A DNA stretch of 7,132 nucleotides, from contig JACQUS010000276.1 in NCBI GenBank assembly GCA_016210125.1, positions 1-7,132 of the forward strand. Direction: 5' to 3'. Source of the stretch: Chloroflexota bacterium. GTDB taxonomy: Bacteria > Chloroflexota > UBA6077 > FW602-bin22 > JACQUS01. Every line of letters starts with the position of its first letter. Position 1 is the first letter of the stretch. The notes beneath the pieces are model-generated. The model was not told the DNA's origin. It did no database searches and saw nothing but the letters and a program-made list of their open reading frames with translations. Shown here piece after piece: positions 1 to 5,439 of this stretch. Both the position numbers and the translations under genes were made by a program.

Positions 1-320
1 CTGGCTAGTAAGGGCGATCTCGCTCGGCGCAGCGCGCGACGGGGCGCGGCCGGCACGCTGCTGGGGCCGCAGCCTCGGACGCCGCGGCACGGTCTGGCCG
101 AGTAGCGTTGGCCCGAGGGCCTCGCTGCGGTCGACGCCTTGGCGATGGCGCCCCCGGGCGCCGCGCAAGGGACCCTGCCGTGCGAGCCGCGTGTGCTGAT
201 CCCACACTCCGGTCGGCAAGCGCTGGCTCCACCCGGTCGGGCATAGCGGCAGACCACGATCTCGCCGTCTATGTCAGCCAAGCCCGCACCGGAGGCGGGC
301 AGTGATCCCTCCTCGTGCGC
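1..320. other. GC-rich stretch with no gene I can support
   Basis: Several open frames cross this stretch on both strands, but all translate to Arg/Pro/Ala/Gly-rich strings without recognisable domains, which is what random GC-rich DNA gives. A + strand frame open from the window edge to a TAG at 103-105 could be the tail of a gene that starts outside the window, but its composition is no better than that of the other frames. No tRNA-like or rRNA-like segment was seen. Confidence 0.5.
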
Positions 321-334
321 CCGTCATTTATGCC

Positions 335-379
335 TCCAAATACGTATTGTCAAAATTGGACGTATATGCGACCATATGC
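335..379 (+). promoter_or_regulatory. AT-rich control region ahead of the toxin-antitoxin operon
   Basis: This is one of the few AT-rich patches in the window and lies just upstream of the antitoxin start. It holds an 8-bp palindrome ATACGTAT (340-347), the inverted pair TCCAA (335-339) / TTGGA (356-360), the direct repeat ACGTAT (342-347 and 360-365), and the direct repeat ATATGC (364-369 and 374-379) at a 10-bp period, about one helical turn. Ribbon-helix-helix antitoxins usually repress their own promoter by binding short repeats, so this is a reasonable operator/promoter. TTGTCA at 347-352 is a possible -35 box, but I see no well-spaced -10 box. The position and repeats are seen; the role is inferred. 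Confidence 0.45.
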
Positions 380-411
380 CAAAGGCTGTGCACAGCCGAT
401 GGGAGACCGCG

Positions 412-678
412 ATGCCAAGCAACACGAAGAAGGTGACCTTTAGCCTGAGCGAAGACGTGCTGGCCGGCGTCGCACGAGCCGTGGCCCGCGGCGCTGCGCC
501 GAGCAAGAATGCCCTCGTCGAGCGCGCAGTGGTCCGCGAGCTGAAGGAGCTGCGGCGGCAGGCACGCCAGACGGCCTGGGAGGAGGCAGCGCGCGACCCG
601 CTCCTGCTGCACGACATCGCTGAAGTCGAGGCGGGGTTCGACGACGCCGACGCCGAGACAGCCCAGGGGTCGGACTGA
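412..678 (+). CDS. Antitoxin, ribbon-helix-helix (MazE/CopG-like), of a MazEF-type module
   Basis: This 88-residue protein is probably the labile antitoxin that neutralises the toxin encoded immediately downstream. Residues 7-16 (KKVTFSLSED region) fit the DNA-binding beta strand of a ribbon-helix-helix fold. Two helices follow, the second being SKNALVERAVVREL at about 31-44. The acidic C-terminal part (about 55-85), with a WEEAARDPLLL...EVEAGFDDADAE pattern, resembles toxin-wrapping tails of such antitoxins. The ATG at 412 is chosen because GGGAG lies 6 nt upstream and because the fold starts right after it; a longer in-frame extension back to 271 would add low-quality sequence. The stop TGA shares its A with the toxin ATG (TGATG), so the two are translationally coupled. 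It probably represses its own promoter through the repeats at 335-379. Confidence 0.85.
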   Translation: MPSNTKKVTFSLSEDVLAGVARAVARGAAPSKNALVERAVVRELKELRRQARQTAWEEAARDPLLLHDIAEVEAGFDDADAETAQGSD

Positions 679-1022
679 TGGCCGGCCTGCAGTGGGCCGT
701 GGTTGAGGCTGACTTGAACCCGGTGCGCGGGTCGGAGCAGCGTGGGCGACGGCCGGTGCTCGTCGTGAGCAACGAGCAGTTCAATCGAGCGATGCCGAAT
801 GTGACCGTGGTGCCGCTCACGTCAACCCAGCGCCGGCTCTACCCCTCGGAAGTGCTGTTGCCACAGGGCGCGGTAGGCCACCTGCGTGCGTCTATCGCCA
901 TGGCTCATCAGATCAGAACGATCGCCAAGCAGCGTCTCCGAGGCGTGCTGGGCTATCTGGACGATCCAGCGCACCGCGAGGCCGTGCGCGAAGCGCTGAA
1001 AGAGCACTTGGACCTGGAATAG
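678..1022 (+). CDS. Type II toxin, MazF/PemK-family endoribonuclease
   Basis: This 114-residue protein has the usual length of a MazF/PemK toxin, a ribosome-independent mRNA endonuclease with an SH3-like barrel fold. Visible family motifs are GSEQRGRRPVLVVSN (18-32), which carries the loop and conserved arginines, VVPLTST (44-50), and HQIRTIAKQRL (77-87), where the QIRT segment matches the conserved region near the end of the fold. A C-terminal helix with the DDPAHREAVREALKEHL pattern (95-111) completes the protein. Its ATG overlaps the antitoxin TGA by one base, the usual antitoxin-first order. It ends 13 bp from the convergent end of the selenoprotein gene, with no terminator between them. 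RNA cleavage specificity cannot be read from the sequence. All key motifs look intact, so it is probably functional. Confidence 0.92.
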   Translation: MAGLQWAVVEADLNPVRGSEQRGRRPVLVVSNEQFNRAMPNVTVVPLTSTQRRLYPSEVLLPQGAVGHLRASIAMAHQIRTIAKQRLRGVLGYLDDPAHREAVREALKEHLDLE

Positions 1023-1035
1023 GCCGGGTCGGCGC

Positions 1036-1554
1036 TCAGAGCGTGGCCTGCCCGCGCATCACCTGCTGGCCGCGTGCCCAGACGACGCTGACGGCCTGGC
1101 CGCGGCGGCAGCGCTCCAGCGCCTGGGCGAACGTCTCGGCATTCGTCACCTTGGTCAGGTTGATCTCGCTGATGATGTCGCCTGGCTGGAGGCCGGCCCG
1201 CTCGGCCGGCGAGCCAGGGGCCACCTTGCCGACGTAGGCGCCAAAGATCGGGATGCCGCCCTGGCGGTAGGTGATACGGCTCGCGTCGGCCACGCTGGCC
1301 CCGAAGGTCGGCCGGCCGGCCGCCGCGTCGGCCAGCAGGCGCTCCAGCCGCGGCCGGTCGAAGCCCACGACCACCTGCCCGTCCACCACGACCACCGGCA
1401 CGACCGCCTGGCCGACCCGCTGCACCAGCTCCAGCGCCGCCGCGCGATCGCGCGCCACGTCGCGCTCCTGGTAGGCGATGCCCTTGTGCGAAAGAAACTC
1501 TTTCGCCGCCGTGCAGTGCGGTCAGGTCGGTGTGCTGTAGATGACGACGTTCAC
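1036..1554 (-). CDS. Glutaredoxin-like selenoprotein (UxxC) fused to a PDZ domain; in-frame UGA read as Sec
   Basis: Read from a GTG at 1554-1552, this frame gives a 172-residue protein in which codon 11 is UGA (1524-1522). The N-terminus VNVVIYSTPT-U-PHCTAAKEFL is a typical glutaredoxin/NrdH first strand and active site, with UGA where the first Cys of CPxC belongs and the second Cys intact at 14. The fold then continues: VVP with the cis-Pro at 53, VDGQVVVGFDRPRLERLL at 57-74 (the family's GFD signature), then a PDZ domain at about 84-172 with GSPAERAGLQPGDIISEIN (114-132). The start is supported by GGAGG (1566-1562) 7 nt upstream and by an in-frame stop at 1590-1588. A SECIS-like hairpin follows the UGA. 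UGA ends at least three other genes here, so it is not generally reassigned. There is no signal peptide or membrane segment, so it is probably a cytosolic thiol/selenol oxidoreductase. The architecture matches what I recall as the Uxx-star family of glutaredoxin-like (seleno)proteins; I could not verify that. The alternative is a pseudogene caused by TGC to TGA. Confidence 0.85.
1488..1524 (-). promoter_or_regulatory. Putative bacterial SECIS element with its UGA codon
   Basis: In the transcript, the UGA (1524-1522) is followed after 23 nt by the apical loop of a perfect hairpin. The 5' arm is GCGAAAGA (1506-1499), the loop GUU (1498-1496) and the 3' arm UCUUUCGC (1495-1488). Known bacterial SECIS elements lie inside the coding region just after the UGA, with the loop roughly 16-37 nt downstream and a G in the first two loop positions, where SelB binds. 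This hairpin satisfies both rules. If the closing A-U pair opens, the loop becomes AGUUU, still with an exposed GU. A lower GGCG/CGCC stem is possible across an internal loop. The hairpin is seen directly; SelB binding is inferred. Confidence 0.8.
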
Positions 1555-1561
1555 GCCTGGC

Positions 1562-1596
1562 CCTCCGCCGATCCTGATTCCTCCGTTTCAAGTATA
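1562..1596 (-). promoter_or_regulatory. Candidate -10 box and ribosome binding site of the selenoprotein gene
   Basis: On the minus strand TATACT (1596-1591) is a good -10 hexamer about 37 nt ahead of the GTG start, which would give a leader of roughly 30 nt. No convincing -35 box is seen at the usual distance. GGAGG at 1566-1562, 7 nt before the GTG, is the ribosome binding site that fixes the start. A second GGAGG (1584-1580) has no start codon at a usable distance. The opposite-strand cytochrome gene starts 236 bp away, so promoters for both lie in this divergent gap. Confidence 0.4.
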
Positions 1597-1790
1597 CCGA
1601 CGACGCTATCTGCACCGCGCGCCAGCACCCGGCGGATCACTGCGCTGCCACGGCGCGTGTCTCAAACGAAGGCCTCTGCGCAGAGGCGGCTGGTGAGCGG
1701 CAGCATACGCACGCCCCCGAGATCCATCGTAGGTCCACAGACGTATGGCAGAGCGAAAGCAGCATGCCACGTGTGGAGGCGCGCACGACC

Positions 1791-2516
1791 GTGAGCAGGC
1801 CGCCCGCGCCGATGCCGTTCAACGTCGCTAGCGCGCGACGGCGCGCTGAACGCGCGGGGCGCGCGCGCCGCGGCCTCCTGCGCTTACTCGCCACGGGCGC
1901 CGTGGCCACGATGCTCGCGGCCTGCCAGGCACCGGCGCCGACCGCGACACCCACGCGCCCGCCGCCGATCTCCACCGGCGGCCCGCCGACTCCGACCCAG
2001 CCGCCGGCCGCGCCGGCGACTCCGACGAGCGCGCCCCGCCGGTCGCCGCCAGCGGCCAGCGGCACGCCGGCGCCGCTGGCCACGCGCATCTCAGCGCCCG
2101 CGGCCCCAGCCGGGCCGACCGCTGCGGCCTCCCCGACCCGCGCTCGAAGCCCGCAGCCGGCCGCGTCCCCGCAGCCGGCTGGCCGACCGACACCCGTGCC
2201 GTTGCCGACGAGCGGGCCCAGCCAGGCGGCCCTCGGCGGCGCGATCTACGGGCAGTGGTGCATCGCCTGCCACGGGCCGCAGGGCGAGGGCGGCGTCGGG
2301 CCGCGACTGATCGGTGCCGGCCAGAACCTCGCGAGGTATGGCACGGCGCAGGGGCTGTTCGACTTCGTGAGCGTGGCGATGCCGCAGAACGAGCCGCGTG
2401 CGCTGAGCGGCGAGCAGTACTGGCAGCTCGTGGCGTTCATCCTGGCGCGCAACGGACTGCTCGACGAGCGAGCGCCGCTTGCCCCGCAGAATGCGGCCCA
2501 GGTGCGCATTCGCTGA
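1791..2516 (+). CDS. Lipoprotein mono-heme cytochrome c
   Basis: This is an exported c-type cytochrome for electron transfer on the outer face of the cytoplasmic membrane. An Arg-rich N-terminus leads to a hydrophobic stretch ending in TMLAAC (lipobox Cys at residue 45 from this start), so it should be processed as a lipoprotein. A linker of about 100 residues rich in Pro, Ala and Thr follows. The heme domain begins near GGAIYGQWCIACHG, with the CxxCH heme site at 157-161; the likely axial Met is Met197 in VAMPQNEP, followed by the terminal helix SGEQYWQLVAFILARN. The start is uncertain: GTG 1791 has GGAGG 11 nt upstream; ATG 1764 and ATG 1812 are in frame but lack a clear ribosome site. No enzyme partner is adjacent; the nitrite reductase at 5799 is a plausible electron acceptor, by inference. 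Confidence 0.88.
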   Translation: MSRPPAPMPFNVASARRRAERAGRARRGLLRLLATGAVATMLAACQAPAPTATPTRPPPISTGGPPTPTQPPAAPATPTSAPRRSPPAASGTPAPLATRISAPAAPAGPTAAASPTRARSPQPAASPQPAGRPTPVPLPTSGPSQAALGGAIYGQWCIACHGPQGEGGVGPRLIGAGQNLARYGTAQGLFDFVSVAMPQNEPRALSGEQYWQLVAFILARNGLLDERAPLAPQNAAQVRIR

Positions 2517-2618
2517 CCTCGCCTGCGCCCCGATTCGCACACGGGTAGGTAAGCGTACGATCTTTGGTGCTGCATCAACGCGAGCGTGCACGAGGACCGG
2601 CTCGGCTGGGTTGGGATC

Positions 2619-2635
2619 GCCGACCTAGGGTCGGC
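2619..2635. terminator. GC-rich hairpin in the convergent gap
   Basis: GCCGACC (2619-2625) and GGTCGGC (2629-2635) form a perfect 7-bp stem with a TAG loop, about 100 nt after the cytochrome stop. There is no T-tract. It could terminate or stabilise the cytochrome transcript, or belong to the repeat-rich intergenic DNA around it. Confidence 0.4.
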
Positions 2636-2669
2636 ACGTGTCGCCGACCGTTGCGGCAGGAGTTCGGGC

Positions 2670-2686
2670 GGGGCAAGCCCTGCCCC
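2670..2686. repeat. Small inverted repeat in the convergent gap
   Basis: GGGGCA (2670-2675) and TGCCCC (2681-2686) pair perfectly around an AGCCC loop. It lies just upstream of the dispersed repeat copy at 2703-2757 and may be part of the same intergenic repeat cluster. Confidence 0.4.
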
Positions 2687-2702
2687 CACGGAGCCTGCCG
2701 GG

Positions 2703-2757
2703 GTGACGCAGGGGCGAAGCTCGTGACCTATTCCAAGGGCGAGCACAAGGTTCGCCC
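2703..2757. repeat. Dispersed hairpin repeat, copy A (GGGCGAA...TTCGCCC type)
   Basis: GGGCGAAGCTCGTG (2712-2725) and CACAAGGTTCGCCC (2744-2757) form an imperfect inverted repeat with 12 of 14 positions paired and an 18-nt loop. The left half, with an upstream GTGAC (2703-2707), recurs at 7091-7132. Short intergenic palindromes of this kind are common in GC-rich Chloroflexota-like genomes, from memory. Nothing suggests that it encodes anything. Confidence 0.6.
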
Positions 2758-2768
2758 TCACAGAGGGC
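2754..2768 (-). terminator. Hairpin just past the end of the minus-strand operon
   Basis: GCCCTC (2754-2759) and GAGGGC (2763-2768) form a perfect 6-bp stem with an ACA loop, about 20 nt beyond the stop of the 94-aa gene. It overlaps the right arm of the dispersed repeat, so the two structures exclude each other. It may serve as the operon's 3' end; there is no strong T-tract in either direction. Confidence 0.4.
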
Positions 2769-2788
2769 AAGGCGCCTCGGACAGACGC

Positions 2789-3073
2789 TTAGCCGTGCTC
2801 CGGCTCTGCCGCCCGCTCCACCGCCGCGCGCAGCTCGCCCAGCACGCGGCTCTGCGTCGCCAGGACGTGGCTGGTGATCTCGCGCAGGCGCTCGTTTAGG
2901 TCGACGGTAAGTTCGAGCGCCTCCTTGGCCAGGTCGGCCAGCTCGTCGGCCGAGCTCGTCGAGCCGGCCCGCTCCAGGATACCGGCCATGCGCTCCTCGT
3001 AGTCCGTCACCTTGACCCCGAAGACGCGCAGCAGGCGGCGCGTCGGGTCGGGTGCCTGGCGCTCCTCGCCCAT
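2789..3073 (-). CDS. Hypothetical small helical protein, last gene of the operon
   Basis: This 94-residue protein is not one I recognise. It is charged and Cys-free, with no signal peptide or membrane segment. From about residue 22 to 90 it looks entirely helical, with heptad-like spacing in LADLAKEALELTVDLNERLREI (about 46-67), suggesting a coiled coil or helical bundle; a Gly/Ser/Thr break near 36-41 separates two helices. GAGGAGG lies 7 nt before the ATG, a strong ribosome site, and the gene starts 15 nt after the [2Fe-2S] protein stop, so it is probably a real gene of the same transcript. An accessory or assembly role for the upstream enzymes is only a guess. Confidence 0.75.
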   Translation of the reverse strand: MGEERQAPDPTRRLLRVFGVKVTDYEERMAGILERAGSTSSADELADLAKEALELTVDLNERLREITSHVLATQSRVLGELRAAVERAAEPEHG

Positions 3074-3088
3074 CGGCTGTCCTCCTCG

Positions 3089-3397
3089 CTACTGCCATCC
3101 CCGCTGCGTGGCGACGACCATGCCGGCGCGCACCGGCGTGCGGCAGGCGAGCACGTTCGGCTGGCCGTCGACGACGACACGGCAGTCGGCGCACTGGCCG
3201 GCGTGGCAGAAGCCGCCCCGCGGCTCGTCGCGGCGCGCCGAGCGCCAGAGCGTGGTGTGCTCGGCCGCCATCAGGGCAGCCAGCAGCGGCTCGCCGGCGC
3301 GCGCCGCGATCGCCGCGCCGTTGACCGTGATCGTCACCAGTGGCGCCGGCGGCGCGGGGCCGCGGCGCGGATGCGCGGCGAGCCGTCGTGCGGGCAT
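3089..3397 (-). CDS. Small [2Fe-2S] ferredoxin-like protein (Fer2_4, HcnA/sarcosine oxidase type)
   Basis: This 102-residue protein carries one [2Fe-2S] cluster bound by Cys64, Cys69, Cys72 and Cys85 (C-x4-C-x2-C-x12-C). The order VTITVNG (21-27), GEPLLAAL, RGGFCHAGQCADCRVVVDGQPNVLACRTPV (60-89) is typical of the small ferredoxin-like subunits or domains of amino-acid and opine dehydrogenases, hydrogen cyanide synthase HcnA and heterotetrameric sarcosine oxidase. There it passes electrons from flavin subunits. No such flavoprotein is adjacent, which is unusual; the neighbour is a CoA-transferase. The start is supported by GGAG 7 nt upstream. The first 20 residues are an extra Arg/Pro-rich extension. 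It follows the CoA-transferase stop by 15 nt. The cluster assignment is firm; the partner is unknown. Confidence 0.88.
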   Translation of the reverse strand: MPARRLAAHPRRGPAPPAPLVTITVNGAAIAARAGEPLLAALMAAEHTTLWRSARRDEPRGGFCHAGQCADCRVVVDGQPNVLACRTPVRAGMVVATQRGWQ

Positions 3398-3412
3398 CGC
3401 TTGTCTCCGCGC

Positions 3413-4606
3413 TTAGATCACGCCGCGCTCGCGCAGGGCCGCCAGCTCCGCCGCGCACAACCCCAGGAGGCCGCCGTAGACCTCCTCGTTGTGCGCGCCG
3501 AGGGCCGGGCCGGCGTGGCGCACGGCGCCCGGCGTCTTGCTGAGCCGCGGGCCGACGCCGGGCATGCGCACCGTGCCCAACTCGGGATGCGGCACGGTGA
3601 CGATCGCCCCCCGGGCGCGGTAGTGCTCGTCCGCGGCGATGTCGGCGATGCTGTAGATCAGGCTGGCGGGCACCCCGTGCGCGTCGAGCGTCGCGTCGAC
3701 CTCGCGCCAGTCGAGCGCGCCGACCCAGTCGGCGATGAGCTCGTTCAGCTCGCTTGCGTGGGCCACGCGGTCTGGGTTGGTGCGAAAGCGCGGGTCGTCG
3801 ATCAGGTCGGGGCGGCCCATGGCCTGCGCCAAGTTCTCCCAGGTGCCCTGCGTCGCGCCCACGATCATGGCCCAGCGACCGTCGCGCGTCTGGAACGTAT
3901 CGCCCGGAGCCGCGTTCGGGTTGACGTTGCCGCTCCGCTCGCGCACCCGGCCCGTAAGATCGTACTCTGCGAGCATGTCGCGCGTCATGCGAAAGACGCC
4001 CTCGAACAGCGCGAGGTCGACGGTCTGGCTCTCGCCCTGGCGCGCGTCCCGGTGGTACAGCGCCATCAGCACCGACAGGGCGTTGTAGAGCCCGGCGACG
4101 TAGTCCGCCACCGTGAGGCCGGACCGCACCGGGGGGCACTCCGGGTGGCCGGTGACGTAGGTGCCCCCACCGAAGGCCTGGGCCACACGGTCGAACCCCG
4201 TGCGCAGGCGGTACGGCCCGTCCTGTCCGAAGCCGGACACGCGGACGAGCACAAGTCGCGGGTTGACGGCGCGCAGGGCCTCCTCGCCCAGCCCCCAGCG
4301 CTCGAACGTGCCGGGGGTGAAGTTCTCGATGACGACGTCGACGTGCGCCACGAGGCGCCGGAAGAGCTCTTGGCCGTCCGGTAGCCGCAGGTCGAGGGTG
4401 ATGCACTTCTTGTTGCGCCCCTCGACCAGCCAGCCCAGCGCGTGGCCATGGTGCTGGACGCCGCCGTGGCGCAGCGGGTCGCCGCTGCCCGGCAGCTCGA
4501 CCTTGATGACCTCGGCACCGAAGTCGGCCAGGAGCGTGGCCCCGAACGGGCCGGCAAGCATGACCCCGACGTCGAGCACGCGGATGCCGGCGAGCGGTCC
4601 GCTCAT
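3413..4606 (-). CDS. Class III CoA-transferase, CaiB/BaiF/Frc family
   Basis: This 397-residue enzyme moves CoA from an acyl-CoA to a free carboxylic acid and is of normal family length. Family signatures are PLAGIRVLDVGVMLAGPFGATLLADFGAEVIKVE (4-37), the CoA-binding N-terminal region, then NKKCITLDLRLPDG (65-78), VVIENFTPGTFERWGL (91-106) and VRVSGFGQDGPY (121-132). The likely catalytic Asp is Asp168 in LTVADYVAGLYNAL, matching Asp169 of formyl-CoA transferase, which forms the aspartyl-CoA intermediate. The acid substrate cannot be deduced. Its ATG overlaps the exonuclease TGA by 4 nt (ATGA), so it is translationally coupled to that gene. The [2Fe-2S] gene follows after 15 nt. It is cytosolic and looks intact. 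Confidence 0.93.
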   Translation of the reverse strand: MSGPLAGIRVLDVGVMLAGPFGATLLADFGAEVIKVELPGSGDPLRHGGVQHHGHALGWLVEGRNKKCITLDLRLPDGQELFRRLVAHVDVVIENFTPGTFERWGLGEEALRAVNPRLVLVRVSGFGQDGPYRLRTGFDRVAQAFGGGTYVTGHPECPPVRSGLTVADYVAGLYNALSVLMALYHRDARQGESQTVDLALFEGVFRMTRDMLAEYDLTGRVRERSGNVNPNAAPGDTFQTRDGRWAMIVGATQGTWENLAQAMGRPDLIDDPRFRTNPDRVAHASELNELIADWVGALDWREVDATLDAHGVPASLIYSIADIAADEHYRARGAIVTVPHPELGTVRMPGVGPRLSKTPGAVRHAGPALGAHNEEVYGGLLGLCAAELAALRERGVI

Positions 4607-5439
4607 GGTGCGTTCCCTTCCAGCGGCTCGGCACTCAGAATGCGGTCGGCGCGAAAGACCTTGACCAAGCCGTCTAGGTGGCAGTGGGCTTCGAGGTAAA
4701 GATACTCGCCCTGGACGAAGAAGGCTTGCGGCGTGATGGGGCGCGGCTGTCCGCCCTTGCTGCCGCCGCCATAGCAGATGAGCGCCGGCCGCCCGAGGCG
4801 CTCTTCGAGGCAGCGCAACACCGGCGGCAGCGGTGGCAGCGGCACTGTGAACTCGGCCAGCGCCAGCGGCGGCCCCGCCAGGGCGATGAGGTCGTCCAGC
4901 GTGCGGATGTGGCGCATCCAGCCCAGCGTGGCCAGGAACAGGCGGCGCGCCGCGTCGGCGTCGGCCAACGCGCGGTGCAGGCCCTCGGTGGCGAGGCCAA
5001 GCGTGCGCAGCAGGGTGCCTAGGCTGTAGCCGTTACTGCCGAGGCCCAGCGACTGGGCGATGCGTCGCGTATCGAACACCGCGTTCGGCGGTGGCGGCAG
5101 GCCCAGCCGCGCGCACTCGCGTGCCAGCATGCCCAGGTCGAACGGCGCGTTGTGCGCCAGGAGCGGCGCGTCGCCGGCGAAGGCGAAGAAGGCCGGCAGG
5201 ACGACCTCGGCCGGCGGCTGGCCCGCCAGGTCGGCGTCGCCAAGGCCGTGCACGGCTTGCGCGCCTGGCGAGATCGGGACGCCGGGGGCCACAAGCTGCT
5301 GAAACGTGCTGAGGACGGCGCGGCCGGTGAAGCGCACGCCGCCTAACTCGATGATGCGTGAGCTCGCGCCGAGCCCGGTCGTTTCGGTGTCGAAGGCTAC
5401 GAAGGGCTGCCGCCAGAGGTCGTCGGCCACGTCCGCCAT
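4603..5439 (-). CDS. DEDDh 3'-5' exonuclease (DnaQ-like) with a C-terminal WYL-like domain
   Basis: The first ~175 residues form a DnaQ-type 3'-5' exonuclease with all metal-binding motifs: Exo I VAFDTETTG (Asp17, Glu19), Exo II LLAHNAPFDLGML (His96 to Asp101) and Exo III HRALADADA (His155, Asp160), which defines the DEDDh class. Closest kin are the DNA polymerase III epsilon subunit and stand-alone exonucleases. Residues ~215-270 match the WYL pattern: ALICYGGG (219-226), ITPQAFFVQGEYLYLEAHCH (235-254) and VFRADRIL (261-268). WYL domains bind nucleic acid or nucleotides and often regulate DNA-damage or defence enzymes, so this one may tune or target the nuclease; that is inferred. The ATG at 5439 lacks a strong ribosome site; GTG 5430 is an in-frame alternative. 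It heads the operon with the CoA-transferase, an odd pairing that may be only positional. Confidence 0.88.
   Translation of the reverse strand: MADVADDLWRQPFVAFDTETTGLGASSRIIELGGVRFTGRAVLSTFQQLVAPGVPISPGAQAVHGLGDADLAGQPPAEVVLPAFFAFAGDAPLLAHNAPFDLGMLARECARLGLPPPPNAVFDTRRIAQSLGLGSNGYSLGTLLRTLGLATEGLHRALADADAARRLFLATLGWMRHIRTLDDLIALAGPPLALAEFTVPLPPLPPVLRCLEERLGRPALICYGGGSKGGQPRPITPQAFFVQGEYLYLEAHCHLDGLVKVFRADRILSAEPLEGNAP

Noticed and set aside
5..244. 79-aa minus-strand frame at the window start
   Set aside because: It has Arg/Ala/Pro-dominated composition, no motif and no supporting neighbour.
1522..1524. UGA reassigned to Trp or Gly as in alternative genetic codes
   Set aside because: UGA is the natural stop of the antitoxin, exonuclease and cytochrome genes and of this gene itself.
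1036..1554. Pseudogene created by a TGC to TGA nonsense mutation
   Set aside because: It remains the main alternative, but the rest of the gene is intact, the stop falls exactly on the one residue that Sec replaces in this family, and a perfect SECIS-like hairpin sits at the right distance.
953..1615. 220-aa minus-strand frame covering the selenoprotein gene
   Set aside because: It is Arg/Gly/Ala-rich with no domain and lies in another frame over the glutaredoxin-PDZ gene, which is clearly the coding one.
3203..4384. 393-aa plus-strand open frame
   Set aside because: It is opposite the CoA-transferase and [2Fe-2S] genes and resembles no protein; long chance frames are expected at this GC content.
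2625..4634. 669-aa minus-strand open frame
   Set aside because: It runs antiparallel in frame choice to three well-supported genes and its translation is Arg/Pro/Ala-rich noise.
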